Source: Berberis thunbergii (taxonomy: Eukaryota; Streptophyta; Magnoliopsida; Ranunculales; Berberidaceae). Taken from it: a stretch of 64,000 nucleotides of DNA. How positions within the stretch are numbered: position 1 is the first letter of the stretch; each line of letters starts with the position of its first letter. Shown piece by piece: positions 11,200-22,700 of this stretch. Location of the stretch: NCBI GenBank assembly GCA_003290165.1, contig QNQO01000528.1, forward strand, positions 186,001-250,000, written 5' to 3'. The position numbers and the translations under genes are program-made. The notes under the pieces were generated by a model that was given only the letters and a program-made list of their open reading frames with translations, did no database searches and was not told the origin of the DNA.

Positions 11200-11800
11200 C
11201 ACTACAAAAAAAAAAAATTCAGCAACAACATTTTACCGTTGCTAAGTATTAAAAAGGCGTAGCTGCAATGAATCGGCAACAGCACAGTGACTGTCGCAAT
11301 ATCGTAGCTATATGAATCGTCGCTCTAGTATAATAGCAACGGTACACCTTTCCGTTGCTATCTGGCAACGGTTTATGACCGTTGCTAGGTTGTAAAGAAT
11401 CCGTCCCTAAACGAAATTGAGTTCGAAGAGATGACAACTATTAGCAACAACTTTTGAAATTTTGAGACGGCTGGAGCTGTCGCAAATTGACAACATAGAG
11501 ACGATTTCTGGCCATGGCTATCTAGCAACGGTTTCTATCTGTTGGTAAGTTGCAAATTCTGAGACGGTTGGGGTTGTCTCAAATTGACAATATAGAGACG
11601 GCAATTGCCGTGGCTATTTGGCAACAGTTTTGACCGTTGCTAAGTTGCAAACAATATAAACCTTGCTATTTCTCATAAACCCGCTGTAGCTAAAAAAAAC
11701 TTGCTATTTCACATTTCCTGTTGTAGCAATATAAACCTGTTGTAGCTAAAAAAATTGTTAATACACTAACCTTGCTATTTTTTTTTTTGTCATTCAGAAG
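11200..11800 (+). mobile_element. CACTA (En/Spm) terminal fragment with subterminal repeats
   Basis: A CACTACAAAAA end at 11200 is followed by about 600 bp packed with short inverted motifs of the form GCAACGGTTTn and GACCGTTGCTA (for example at 11331-11390, 11525-11550 and 11620-11643). CACTA transposons have exactly this layout: CACTA tips and dense subterminal transposase-binding repeats. No opposite tip with a matching 3 bp duplication was found, so it is probably a fragment. Confidence 0.6.
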
Positions 11801-12390
11801 GCCCATTTCAAACCTGAACACAATTGTATTAATTTTCATCGTAAATGGTGACTAATACACTAACCTTGTTCGTATGATCAATAACTTGTCCATCACAAAA
11901 AATACAATCCCCAACAACTTTATACTCTATCAAACTCAATATATATATATATATACAATTTCAATTTGGGATTATAACTCACTTTAACTTAAAGAACTAC
12001 ATAAATCATAGTTTCATATGGGATTGGTGATCGACTCCAACAAAATTGAGAAATACAGCAGTTCATATGCTCTTGCACACCATGTCGATCATCCCACAAA
12101 ATGTGTTCTACCTCGAAATATGAATGTCAAGTGGTTTGATGAGACAACAATGTATCCTTTTCTTCAAAATTCCATATCTTGCACTTAAAACCAAAATCAA
12201 TTCAGCAACACCTAAACCGTAAAATTTGAGAGAGCAATGCATGAATTTGAATGCTTAAGCTGGTGTGTTATAAAAAGAGAGTTAATGGCCAAATTTATCA
12301 ACGTTGGAATAATCTTTGAAACTAACAAACCAATTTCTTTTTTTCAATCTTATACAATTGAACAAAATGCCCTTTCTTCTCCTCCACATC
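11801..12390. other. AT-rich spacer, nothing recognised
   Basis: AT-rich sequence with a short (AT)n tract at about 11939-11955. No coding or repeat boundary could be supported. Confidence 0.4.
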
Positions 12391-12996
12391 ATGGAAGAGA
12401 TTAATCGAAGACTTGCAGCTTTGAGTATTCAAACTTCACCTGTCTTCGAAAAGGTCTTAAATTCAAAGAGACAAATTAACACTCTGTCTCATATTGGTTC
12501 TGATTATTCTGATGATGAACCAGACATTATGGCAGAATTGGATCGACTTCAAAGTTTTGAAAGACTTGAAGCAAATCCAATGCGTTCATCCAAAGCTCGA
12601 GCCAATACAAATCCTTTACCTACAACTATGAATTATTATCCTATGCCAACTTACTCTGATATGCAATATGAAGAAAAACATTTGCAAACATTCGGTTCCT
12701 TTTCTACATGCAATATCTATACTTTGAATATAGATGGTTGTACTGAAGAAAATATTATCGAATTAACTCAAGAAATGGTTATGATGGCTGCTGCTCATCG
12801 CAATGAATGCAAATCTGACCATAGTATTGCATGGTTAATAATTGATGGCTTCGCCGGTCAATTAAAAGGATGGTGGGATAATTACTTAACTCCTATGGAA
12901 CAACAAAGTATTTTTCAAGCTATAAAATTGATTACAATGGCCAACCTATCAAAGCTGAAAATGGTGAAACCATTTCTAACATTGTCAGTACATTGA
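12391..12996 (+). pseudogene. retroelement Gag/capsid-like fragment
   Basis: The open frame from MEEINRRLAALSIQ encodes about 200 residues. It has a hydrophilic N-terminal part, then a MNYYPMPTYSDMQYEE segment, then a helical part ending AGQLKGWWDNYLTPMEQQ. The GQLKGWWDNYL block is shared by a plant group of reverse-transcribing elements, with relatives in both gypsy-like and pararetrovirus-like polyproteins. I cannot decide between them. Similarity seems to continue in another frame to about 13130, so the frame is broken and no protease or polymerase follows. A direct duplication of about 20 bp (TTGATCAGATCTTATCAAG) occurs at about 13070-13125. Confidence 0.5.
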
Positions 12997-13453
12997 TTTT
13001 CTCTATCCTAAAGCATTTCATAGGTGATCTTTCAAAATTTCAAGACAAACCTCGTTATCAAAATTTCATCTTGATCAGATCTTATCAAGTTCTCTATCAA
13101 AACTTCTTATTGATCAGATCTTATCAAGTTTATTCGCCGAATCAAATTTGTTTACGTTAATTCCGTTGTTAGTAATGGAGGAGGCATTACTGGCCTTGTC
13201 AGGGATAATGTGGATCAAACTCGCGTTCGTCAGTGAGGCCTTCAAACTCGATTAGTTGGTTGATCTCTGCCTGAAGTGCCAACTTCTCCGTGTCTCTTGT
13301 TGTGAGTTGTTGTAGTGGCTCTTCTGGTCTGGTTCGATGATGTTGGCACTTCTACTTTGATATAGATCAGCTCGAGTGGGTGGTACCACTGGTCACTCTT
13401 GATCGGCTAGGTTGCTCATTTCCTTCAGCTATGTTGTGTAGGGCGTATATCAG

Positions 13454-14981
13454 TTATCTGGGTTGCTCTTTTGACCCCACAACAACATCTATCTTTTCTT
13501 TCCCTTTGGACTGCTTGTCTAGCAGTTCAACGAATTCCTCGAGTCGCCCTCTTTGAATCCAGTGTTCAATTTTGTCTTTCAAATTATAGCAGTCTTCAGT
13601 GTCGTGTCCGTGATCTTTATGGAAAAAGCAATATTTGCTTTTATCTCGCCCATCTCGGTTTTTTCTCATTTGAATGGCAAGTTGATGTCCTCCCATTTTT
13701 CCATGGACATCAGTATGCTTGCTCAACTCGTTTTCAAGGTTGTGTATGGTTTGTACGTCTTCTTCACAACACTTGTCATCTGATCATGCCTGGGCCTTGC
13801 AAACTGCAGCTTTCCGAGCTCCTACTAGTTGAATTCGAATCTCCCGTTGGTCCGATGCCTATTTGACTGAGCGTTATCTTCCTGAGGTTTGTCGCCTCTC
13901 CTTCTTTCTTCCCTCATTTCTTGTTTCTTTGATTGGCCCTCCCTTTCAGATTTGTTATTCTTTTTGGCAGCTAACCTCTCCTCGAGGGTGATGTGTTTCT
14001 GAGCGGTCTTCAACAGGGTTGCCGTATTATTCTAAGGGTCTAGATTCAGAGCGTTGTAAAATGATCCTCTTTTTAGTCTAGAGGTGAAGGTGGCAATGAT
14101 CGTATCATCGTTGCAGTCGTCAATCATGGTCAACTTGTTAGTAAAACGAGTGACGTACTCCCTTATAGTTTCTTCGGGCTTCTGTCTAATGTGAATCATG
14201 TATTGTTGGCCCTTTCTCATCTATTAACTGTCGATGAACCTCGTGATGAAGGCAGTGGCTAGCGTGTGAAAGGAGTTTATCGACCTTGGTAGTAGGCTCT
14301 TGAACCAACTCATTGCTGTAAAAGTGAGATTGGTCGAAAATGTTCGACATAGGATAAACTTTGTGCTATCTTTCAATGATATCATATGGTGGAAATGTCG
14401 CAGATGGTTTGTCGGATCAGTGGTGCTATCGTGCGCCTCGAACTTTGGTGGAGTGAATTTTTTTGGTAGAGGGGGTCACCATGAGCGCGTAAGAGAACAA
14501 CGGGTTGGCCAATTTGTATAGCACGTTAGGATTTGTAACCCCGATTATGAATGGAATTTGTGTAGGGATCCCGTTGTTCTGGGCGGGCATCTTCTAGTGG
14601 TTCGCTGCTTTCGAGATACATTTGCTGAAGTTCTACAGGAACTTCATTGTTATCTCGGACGCGATTGGTAGAGTTTTGTTGGGGCGGTGTTTGGACACGG
14701 TCGACGGATTGAATGCGTTCTTGGGCAAGTTTGTCCACCACTTTGATTAGAAGTTCCATCTGGGTCATGAGTAGATCCACGCGAGGGTCCGTGGAATTGC
14801 CGCCAGATGTTTGAGATGACTGGGTTGTTGCTCCATGTTGTGGCTCTCTATCACCAGGCATGATTGCCCTGGTTATCGCTGGATTTGAATCATGTGTTGT
14901 AGGTAACGCGACTTCACCAGTGGAAGAATTGCTTTGATTGTTGCTGGGTTGAAGGTCTGTAAAGTGCTTCCATTTGTTCAA
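13454..14981 (-). pseudogene. gypsy gag pseudogene in four broken frames
   Basis: The minus-strand pieces lie in protein order. 14981-14526 is a hydrophilic N-terminus with a MTQMELLIKVVDKLAQERI helix. 14220-14032 is the retrotransposon gag core (YMIHIRQKPEETIREYVTRF). 14013-13825 is a charged linker. 13726-13454 has [20 protein letters not shown], the C/H-rich box typical of this gypsy group, followed by [14 protein letters not shown]. Stops and frame changes separate the pieces, so it is dead. Confidence 0.65.
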
Positions 14982-15175
14982 ATAAGTTTTTTACTTGCCA
15001 ATTGGAATTGAGGAAGTTTCAACTACAAACTCTCTTCTTGAAAGGAAACTATCATTCCCCACAGACGATGCCAATCTGATGCATCCAAAATCTGGTATCT
15101 TGTAAATATGGCTTGCAAAACAAATGTTAGATTGCCAAAGACTACATTTTTAGTGGCCGGAGGTATTCCGATGCT

Positions 15176-15814
15176 CAGTGATGGAGCCAGGATTTTTGTT
15201 GAAGGGGGGGGGGTGGAGTGATGTCATAATTAATTAAATATAATATAAAAATTAGTTACTTTAACATGATTTTTTTTAAATACAGCAAAAATGGGAGTAC
15301 AACAAAGACAGTCATTGAAGATTATTATTACTTCTAGAAACACAACACAAGAGAATGAATTGAATTGTTGATTACTACTACATGAAAAAAGGAGGAGGAG
15401 ATTGGGTTGCTTACGATTTTTTTTGTGGAGATGACCAACACAGTGATTAATAAAGGCATCTGTACCTAGAAGAAGAAATATAAAGTGGTTTGGACCCTAC
15501 TGGATCTTGTGAAGATGAGCTCAAATAACTCAATAGTTATAGATATTTGAAGATGATGAAATATGGGGGTTTCCCTCATTTTATCCAATCGATGGAGTGT
15601 GAAGAAGAAATTGTGGATTTTGGTTTCTTGGAGAGATTTAACCTATCTCTAAGTCTAAAGTTTGAATTTGATGTGTACATGATTGGAATGATGAAGTTCT
15701 GGTTGAAGTGAAAGCGAGAATAGAGGGCAAATAAAAAAATTATTTGGGGGACAAATATTAAAAAAAAAAAAATCTCAAAAGTCAGTCACTTGCCCCAACG
15801 TGAATCCGGGCCTA
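15176..15814. mobile_element. hAT-like MITE, 639 bp, 8 bp target duplication
   Basis: The element starts CAGTGATGGAGCCAGGATT and ends AATCCGGGCCTA, giving imperfect inverted ends. CCGATGCT flanks it on both sides (15168-15175 and 15815-15822). A run of 10 G (15204-15213) follows the left end, typical of the 'GGAGCCAGGATTT...GGGG' MITE type. The inside is AT-rich and non-coding. Confidence 0.75.
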
Positions 15815-16116
15815 CCGATGCTTAAGTCAGTAACTCTGTTGGAGATGGAGATAAATTGAGCAGATTTCAAATAAAATTGCATATCTTTGTCGAATGTTCC
15901 ATTTACTTTATATAATGGTCGTTATCAATTCTCTATGAGATTTAAGCATGTGAGGCTCGTGTAACAGTCTCAACCTTTATGAAGACGCGTCTCTGGGTCT
16001 GCCCTTTTTAGGCTTCGTGAGTTGGCATGGTCTTAAGATATTTAGTCCTCGTGATTGGTCAATCTCTGCCACGTGTATAATCGCTATGGTAGTCTTATTT
16101 GATGTATCATCAAACA

Positions 16117-16718
16117 CCATACTCGCCAGCATGGTAGTCATTCATTGATTTGCACTCTGAGATGCATATAATTCACTAACCTCAGTATTTATGGTATGAT
16201 AGTCAGTAATATGCACTCACTAATATAAAATTCTCATTTATCAATGTTCGCAAGACAAGATAGTGCGACAACCTTAATGAAACGGAACACATTCATTCCT
16301 AATCCGATTGGCGATCCCAATCAATCCAAATTCGGAGCATACTATTCCAAACCGGAATAGTTTAGGCTTGACCCTACAAAGACACGAGACACTCTCGACA
16401 CACTGTAGTACGATGCACGTTTATTGATGGTCCAAACAAAGGTGTTTTTCTTTCATTGTAACCGTTTCAGGACACTCTCTGTTTATTTTCTTCTTTCATC
16501 AGAGATCTTGTCTTCTTCATTCATTCAATTCTTTTTCAAAAGACGTTTTGGTAAAAAAAAAAATCTTCGAGAGGGGTTTGAATGTGGATCTTAAACAATC
16601 CATTGGGAGCTTTAAAGGGCATTATTTAGGGTCAAGGAAAGTTCTTAATTTGAAGAGATTTGCTCTTCCTCTTTAGAGCCTTTTGTTGTTGTCGTTTTTT
16701 TGTACAGCGGATTGCGAA
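16117..16718 (+). other. upstream flank and probable 5'UTR of the EXS gene
   Basis: No coding signal. The last 200 bp are T-rich and leader-like. I cannot place a TATA box or transcription start with confidence. Confidence 0.35.
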
Positions 16719-19700
16719 ATGAAGTCACCCAATTTTTCAATCAATCCGTCAATAATGCCCAACCCAGTTGTCTTGTGGAGATTCAAGGTCTGGGGTACTT
16801 TTTATTTGTCTCAAAATCATGTTCTTTGGAACATCTCAGTGTGTCTAAGCTTTGTATGAAACTCCATTGAATTGATTTTGCAGGTCTTTCTGTTTCTTGT
16901 ATGGGGCTTCTGTTGCTTCAAGGTCAGTTTTTTTTTTTTTTTTTTTTTTTTGTATATTGATTATTAGGTGTGGAAATGTTGATTATTTACAGTTTGATGT
17001 ATTGTTTTGAAACCCCATTCATAGTTGTGCATTTTGAATCCCATGGATGGGAAAACCCATTTAGTAGATATTAACTTTGAAATGGGAAAACCCCATTTTG
17101 ATTCATTTTGGGGTTCCATTCAACTATGAAATGGTGGTGAAAATGGGTTGCTTGTGAAATTTTACTGTTTATATGGATTGAAAGGGTTTCTCTTCTATAT
17201 TTATGGAAATGGCACAAAAAGCAATAAGGAAAAATTATTGAAGTATTTGATAAAATGCAATGTCAAACTTTCTCAGAAAATACTTCAACAGCTTGGTTTG
17301 GCACTTTCAAAATCCCTCATAGTTGTTGCGGGGTCCTGCTGGGTATGCATGTCCTTGTAAATGCAGTTTTAGTCCGTGTTACCATAACCCATTTGGTTTT
17401 CAAATAGTTGAGATGTGCATCGGAATGAAGCGCCGGGCCTATTTACTATCCAAATGGTTGATATTTGTATTTTTGTTCATGGTACATGGAACTCATTTTC
17501 TGTCAGTTTTTCTTTTTGTCCTGGTAAATGGGAAACAGTTCCTTGTGAAATTCGATTCCTATATGATCGACAAGTGTTTCCACTATACTGTGTGAAAATA
17601 TCCATCTGTTTGCTGTGTGGCTTCCCACTTGAGATTGCTAAATTGAAAAACTATGTTTATACTGATCAATGATCATGATGGATGAATTCTATGCTCTTCA
17701 GTTGCTTAATTAACTGTGTCTTTAGAACTGCAGATTGGCTGGGATTCTGTAATGAGAATGAGCAAAGGCTCACAAAATTTATTCCTATACGAGGCATTTT
17801 TGTACTATAATCCTCTTTTTCTTGTGGTAAGTTATGTTTGATTTCATCAAATGTTTCTAGAATGTCTTTTCTTTTGTTTCTGCCTTATTTATCTTGTACT
17901 GGTTGTGGTTTGATATTGCAGAGTATGATGGTTTGGCTTTGGGGAGTAAACTTGTGGGTCTTCGCTCAAAGTACTGTTAGTTATGCAAAAGTATTTGATC
18001 TTGATCAAAATCATCTTACTCACAGAGAAATGTGGAAGGTACTTAAGTTTACAGCCAATGTTCTGATTAGATAATTAGTTTTTTCATAGATTATAGACAC
18101 TATGATCTATCAAATTGCGTTTAATAAGCATGTTATAGTTACAAGTGTGTTTTTGTACTGTTTATGGCAAGGTCTTTTGTTATTCTTCTTCTCTTCAATC
18201 TAAACGTTACATCTTAGAATAGTGAACCCACTCAACCCATAACATGAATAAACTGAACACAAAAAGGAGAAACCCACTGAAATCCCCCAAAACAGGGAAA
18301 TGAAAAAAGGAAACCCTTAACAACAAAGGCAATTCATTGTTACGCTCAAGTTGGCGACTTAAGTACTGCCTCATGATCACTAGGAGGATCTTCCCTTCTC
18401 CAATTTGCATCAGAGAAGTCTTGATCTAGCTCCCCATGTTGTGGTAACAAAAAACTTTTCCATTCTTCCACATTCGAAGCAAACTCAATGGTTTGAGACA
18501 GAAAAAGGCAAAATTTCCGTGCTTTTGCTTCTTTATAGGAACTACCAATTTACTTGCAAATTCATAGAAACTCTTCCACTGGATTCCTTCCGAAATTTGA
18601 ATAGGGTTCTCCACTTTCTTGACAAGTAAAATTTTTGGTTAAAAAAAATCAGATAACTCGACATTGCTTTTGTGAACAAGATACAAGTTTTTGTAGAGAG
18701 AGAGCGAGCGAGTGGGATCAGTCTCTCTTATGATGGAGCCTTGCCGCTTTGCAAATGGGAAAAAGTGTACTGAGGCTCAAAATGGCCCATGTTTCATGAC
18801 TTGTTGAATCACGATATCATTTATCTGTCTATTTATGACCAAACTTCACAAATTTCGCTATCAATCTGCTAAATATAAGGCTACCAATAACATACCAACC
18901 CAAAATATGAGCCAAATTATCATGTCATCATATCATAGGCAAACCTTCATGATAAATAAATAAAATTTAAATCCATGTGAATGTAAAAATTCTTGACTTT
19001 TATGTGTTATATTTTATACTAGGGTACTCTCTGTGCCGTTGGCACAATAAAAGTTTAACATAATAAAACACCATTCTGATTTATTTTTTTCCAGCATCAA
19101 CACGCCATGTCACCCTTTAGTTTTCATCCTTCATACTTACATGCCTAATCACCATCAACAACAATTAATGAAAAATAAATAAATATCAAAATGTTAGCTA
19201 TGGAAATCGAACCTATGCATTCTTATTGGGGATTGATTGAAGATAAGACATAAAGACTAACTTTAAGTCCCAACCATTAGATGAAACGAATCTCAACTAT
19301 GAACTATGTTTATCTACAAACTTATCTCTTAATGCTTTAAGTTTTATGTGATCCGTTAGATTCTTATATTTGGGTAAATCTCAGTTGTCTTTTATCTCCA
19401 ACTACAAACACCATTATGATTTGTAATATAGATTGAATAAGACGAATGTTTGTTGGAATTATACATGGAATGATGGAACTTTTCCAGTTAACACCTATTA
19501 TTCTGTTTGAAATTTGCAGTCTGCCATGTGGATGACAATAGTTGTTTCAACCAGCATGACATCATACCTGTATCTATATTCTCATGGAGAAGTGTCATGG
19601 GCGGCATCACTACCAGTGTAATATCAATTTCCTCTTACAAAGATTACTTTTAGATGCTTTTTGGTCATAAACACTATACTATGAATAACACTTAATTCGT

Positions 19701-22700
19701 ACTTTTTGTCTACTTACAGTAAACATTTGCATTTTAACATGCTTCAGTTAAGAAAGATCAAATTGATGTTGGATGGATTTCATAATCTCTCTTATAGCAT
19801 ACTATAGATTTTAATTTTTTTATGCCCCACAACCACTAGAATTTATTTTCCCTTTTGCCTCTCTAATAAAAAACAATGAAAAAAAAATAAGAAAAATGTG
19901 TTACTTAATAATTGACATATAAGGCTATTATTAAAAGTCCCTAGGAGTATCCAATTCGAGGCCTAATAGGTTTAGAAGTTGCTATTACATTATAAATAGC
20001 TTAGGAAAAGTAAGTTTTAATGTTTTAGTAGGTTTCTAAGTTATTTTCATGGATTTATTATATAAGGGGCTCCAAAAATGAGATTTGTAATTCAATTTTC
20101 ACAATCAATAAATTTGTTATTTGGTTTCTTAGTTTTATTTCCCTTCTCCTGTGGATTCAAGAGTTTTCTCCATTAATTCACTCTTTCTATGCCCTCTCTG
20201 AGTTCTTCTCTTAACTCCTTTTAGGTAAATTACCTAGTTACTTAGCTTGAGAGTCTCTTAAGCTCAACAAGAGCCCATGTGTTAGGGAATACTATTAATT
20301 GTTCTAGTGGATGGTATCACAGTCCTGAGTTGGAATCCCGCCGAAGACATTTAATTGGTTATGATATCTATTACAAATAAACCTTGCTCACTCTTAGAAA
20401 AGAAAAAGAAAAACTTTTATTATGGCGGTGTTTTTTGGTGGTATTTAGTCTATCGTGATCTCTATTATTGTTATTATCGAGGGTAATTAAGTTTGTCAGA
20501 GTTTCAAATTTTTTAAGGATGAACATGATTTTAATGGTTTTAATTGGATCACAAAACCATTGAAGGCCTTTGGCAGGGATCGAGTTCTGAACTTGTGAAG
20601 TTGTGATACCATCAGGGTTAATTCTTACCGGCTGAGAATCTGAGGCGTCACCTAGACTAATAACAAAGGCCTTATCATGTATGCTGGTCAAGGAAACAGG
20701 CTCTTCGAAAAATTTGTCATATCTGTGCCTGACACATATCCAACACCGACACTCGCTTGACACGTGGTCAACGTGTCGGCAATTGTCAGACACATGGTCA
20801 ACGTGTCAGACACGCCTCCGACTTGACAATGGACTTTGTTTTATTTTTTACTTTTAGATGTGTTCAAAGAATCACCTAATTTAATAGTTGTTGATCAATC
20901 TGAAGGGAATGACTCTTTCAATTGAGATTTAAGATAAATAGGCCAAATAGTCTATGCTACTTCTCTCCTTTACTTCTTTTCTAATATATTTTTCTCTACT
21001 TTATTTTTTTCTTACAACAGAGTGTATCTTCTTCTCAGCCTTTGCACGTCTTCTTTTTCTCTTGTTCTTTCTTCTTCATGTTTTTTCTACTTGCAACAAG
21101 GATGAAAACACTCTAGAAAGGCACTTTATTAGATTATTGTTTATGTTTATATGACTTGTAAAAAATAGTATGACGTATCGAAGTGTCCCCGAGTTCTAGC
21201 TTTTTTATAAATTTTCGAGTCAGTATGTTGTGTCCGTGTCCATGCATCCTTGATGCTAGTTATGTCCCTATAAAAAGGCCTTGTGAGTTTGCGATCCTGT
21301 ACAGTACAGTGTATTCTGTTTTTGCATTAATAGTTTAATTTTCTGTTCTTTGTCATGATGTGATTATCTCGCAATTCACAGTAAATACTATTGAATGGGA
21401 GCTGATATGGAGGTTGGTTTACCAGCTTATATACCGAAGTAATTCTTATTATTATCAAAACTTTATTTACCTTAGTTAAACTTTCCAGTTTACGTAGGTA
21501 TATTATTCCCTTGTTTTGTCACTAATAAGTAATAACAAAATTTAAGCCTTTGATATTAACTTATGCAGGTACTCTTGTATGTTGCAGTTGCAGTGATCCT
21601 CATGTTCCCTTTTGATGTTTTTTATTTATCATCTCGATACTACTTACTACGGACGCTCTGGCGAATAGTGTTCCCATTACAGGTAAGTTCCTAGTTGATT
21701 TCCCTTCTTCCAATAGTGATAAGTAAAAATTTACTCATCAATAGGTCAAACTACTTGATATGCCCCTCTAACTGTTGGTGTAGATGTCAGTCTAACATGG
21801 TACTAGGGCGTTGGTCTTGAGAGGTGGGTTTCATTCCCACTCATTGCAATTACTGAGGCATTTTCTACTGCCAAGTGGGATTCGCTACTGAAGTCCACAC
21901 TCAACTGCCATTGTCTATGGCCCATGTCGACTTCATATCTGATATTTTTGCCTTATCTATCAGCTTAAGCTTTTAGAGTAGATGACAGATTTACATCCCA
22001 ATGACTACTCTTCTAATTGAAGTTGACATTTACTCACCCTGTTTTTCAATTACCTTACACCAGAATCTTGAATATGTGAATTTCTTGCTAGAGATGATTT
22101 TTCATGTTGTCCTCATTTCCAAGGTAGTTTGATTCATCTTTGTGTATACAGGCAATAACATTTTCAGATTTTTTCTTGGCTGATATACTGACCTCTATGG
22201 CAAAGGTATGTCTTTATAGCCTGGTATAGTTATATATATATATTTTATTTAATTTTTATTTTTTATTATTGGCATGTATCAGTTGTTTGCATACATAAAC
22301 TCTGTGATTGGTGTGGATATGTTTGACTGTTCATTCCTGCTGAGATTTTAATCATGTGGCTTGAGGAATTTTGATTTAAATTCTTCAAAGTAGTTCTTGT
22401 TGTTGATTATCGTAATTTTCCAGTTTGTGGTTAGCTTCTGTTACTTGTAGAAGTTGCTGAATTTGGCATTTATACACTATTTCTAATTTCTAACTAATAC
22501 ACAAGTATTCCTCTGAGAACATTTTATAGTGACAGATCGTGTGCAGGTCTTTTCCGATTTGGAGCGTTCTATTTGTCGAATGATCCATCAACAGGTTAGT
22601 CGTAATGTTCAATTTCATTCAGAAAATCTGCACGGACATACGTATTGAGAAGGTTCCGAAGAAATATTCTTTTATAAAGTATGATAATCCTACATATAAG

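Larger units (their letters stand above)
13150..16116 (-). mobile_element. Ty3/gypsy relic (LTR, leader, gag) on the minus strand
   Basis: Read on the minus strand, an LTR-like segment (about 16116-15077, ending GATGCATCA) is followed at about 15076-15056 by the leader GATTGGCATCGTCTGTGGGG, a hallmark next to the LTR in plant Tat/Ogre-like elements. Gag pieces then run from 14981 to 13454. The left part (13150-13450) has no clear domain, and no pol or second LTR is present. A hAT MITE (15176-15814) sits inside the LTR. Confidence 0.6.

Noticed and set aside
13311..13317. TGTAGTG as the right end of the CACTA element
   Set aside because: It is not preceded by the mirrored A/T tract and is followed by GCT rather than the AGT present before the left tip.
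20312..20345. A tRNA gene in EXS intron 5
   Set aside because: TGGTATCACAGTCC with a GAGTTGGAATCCC-like box looks like a primer-binding region next to an LTR; no full cloverleaf with matching acceptor stems was apparent.
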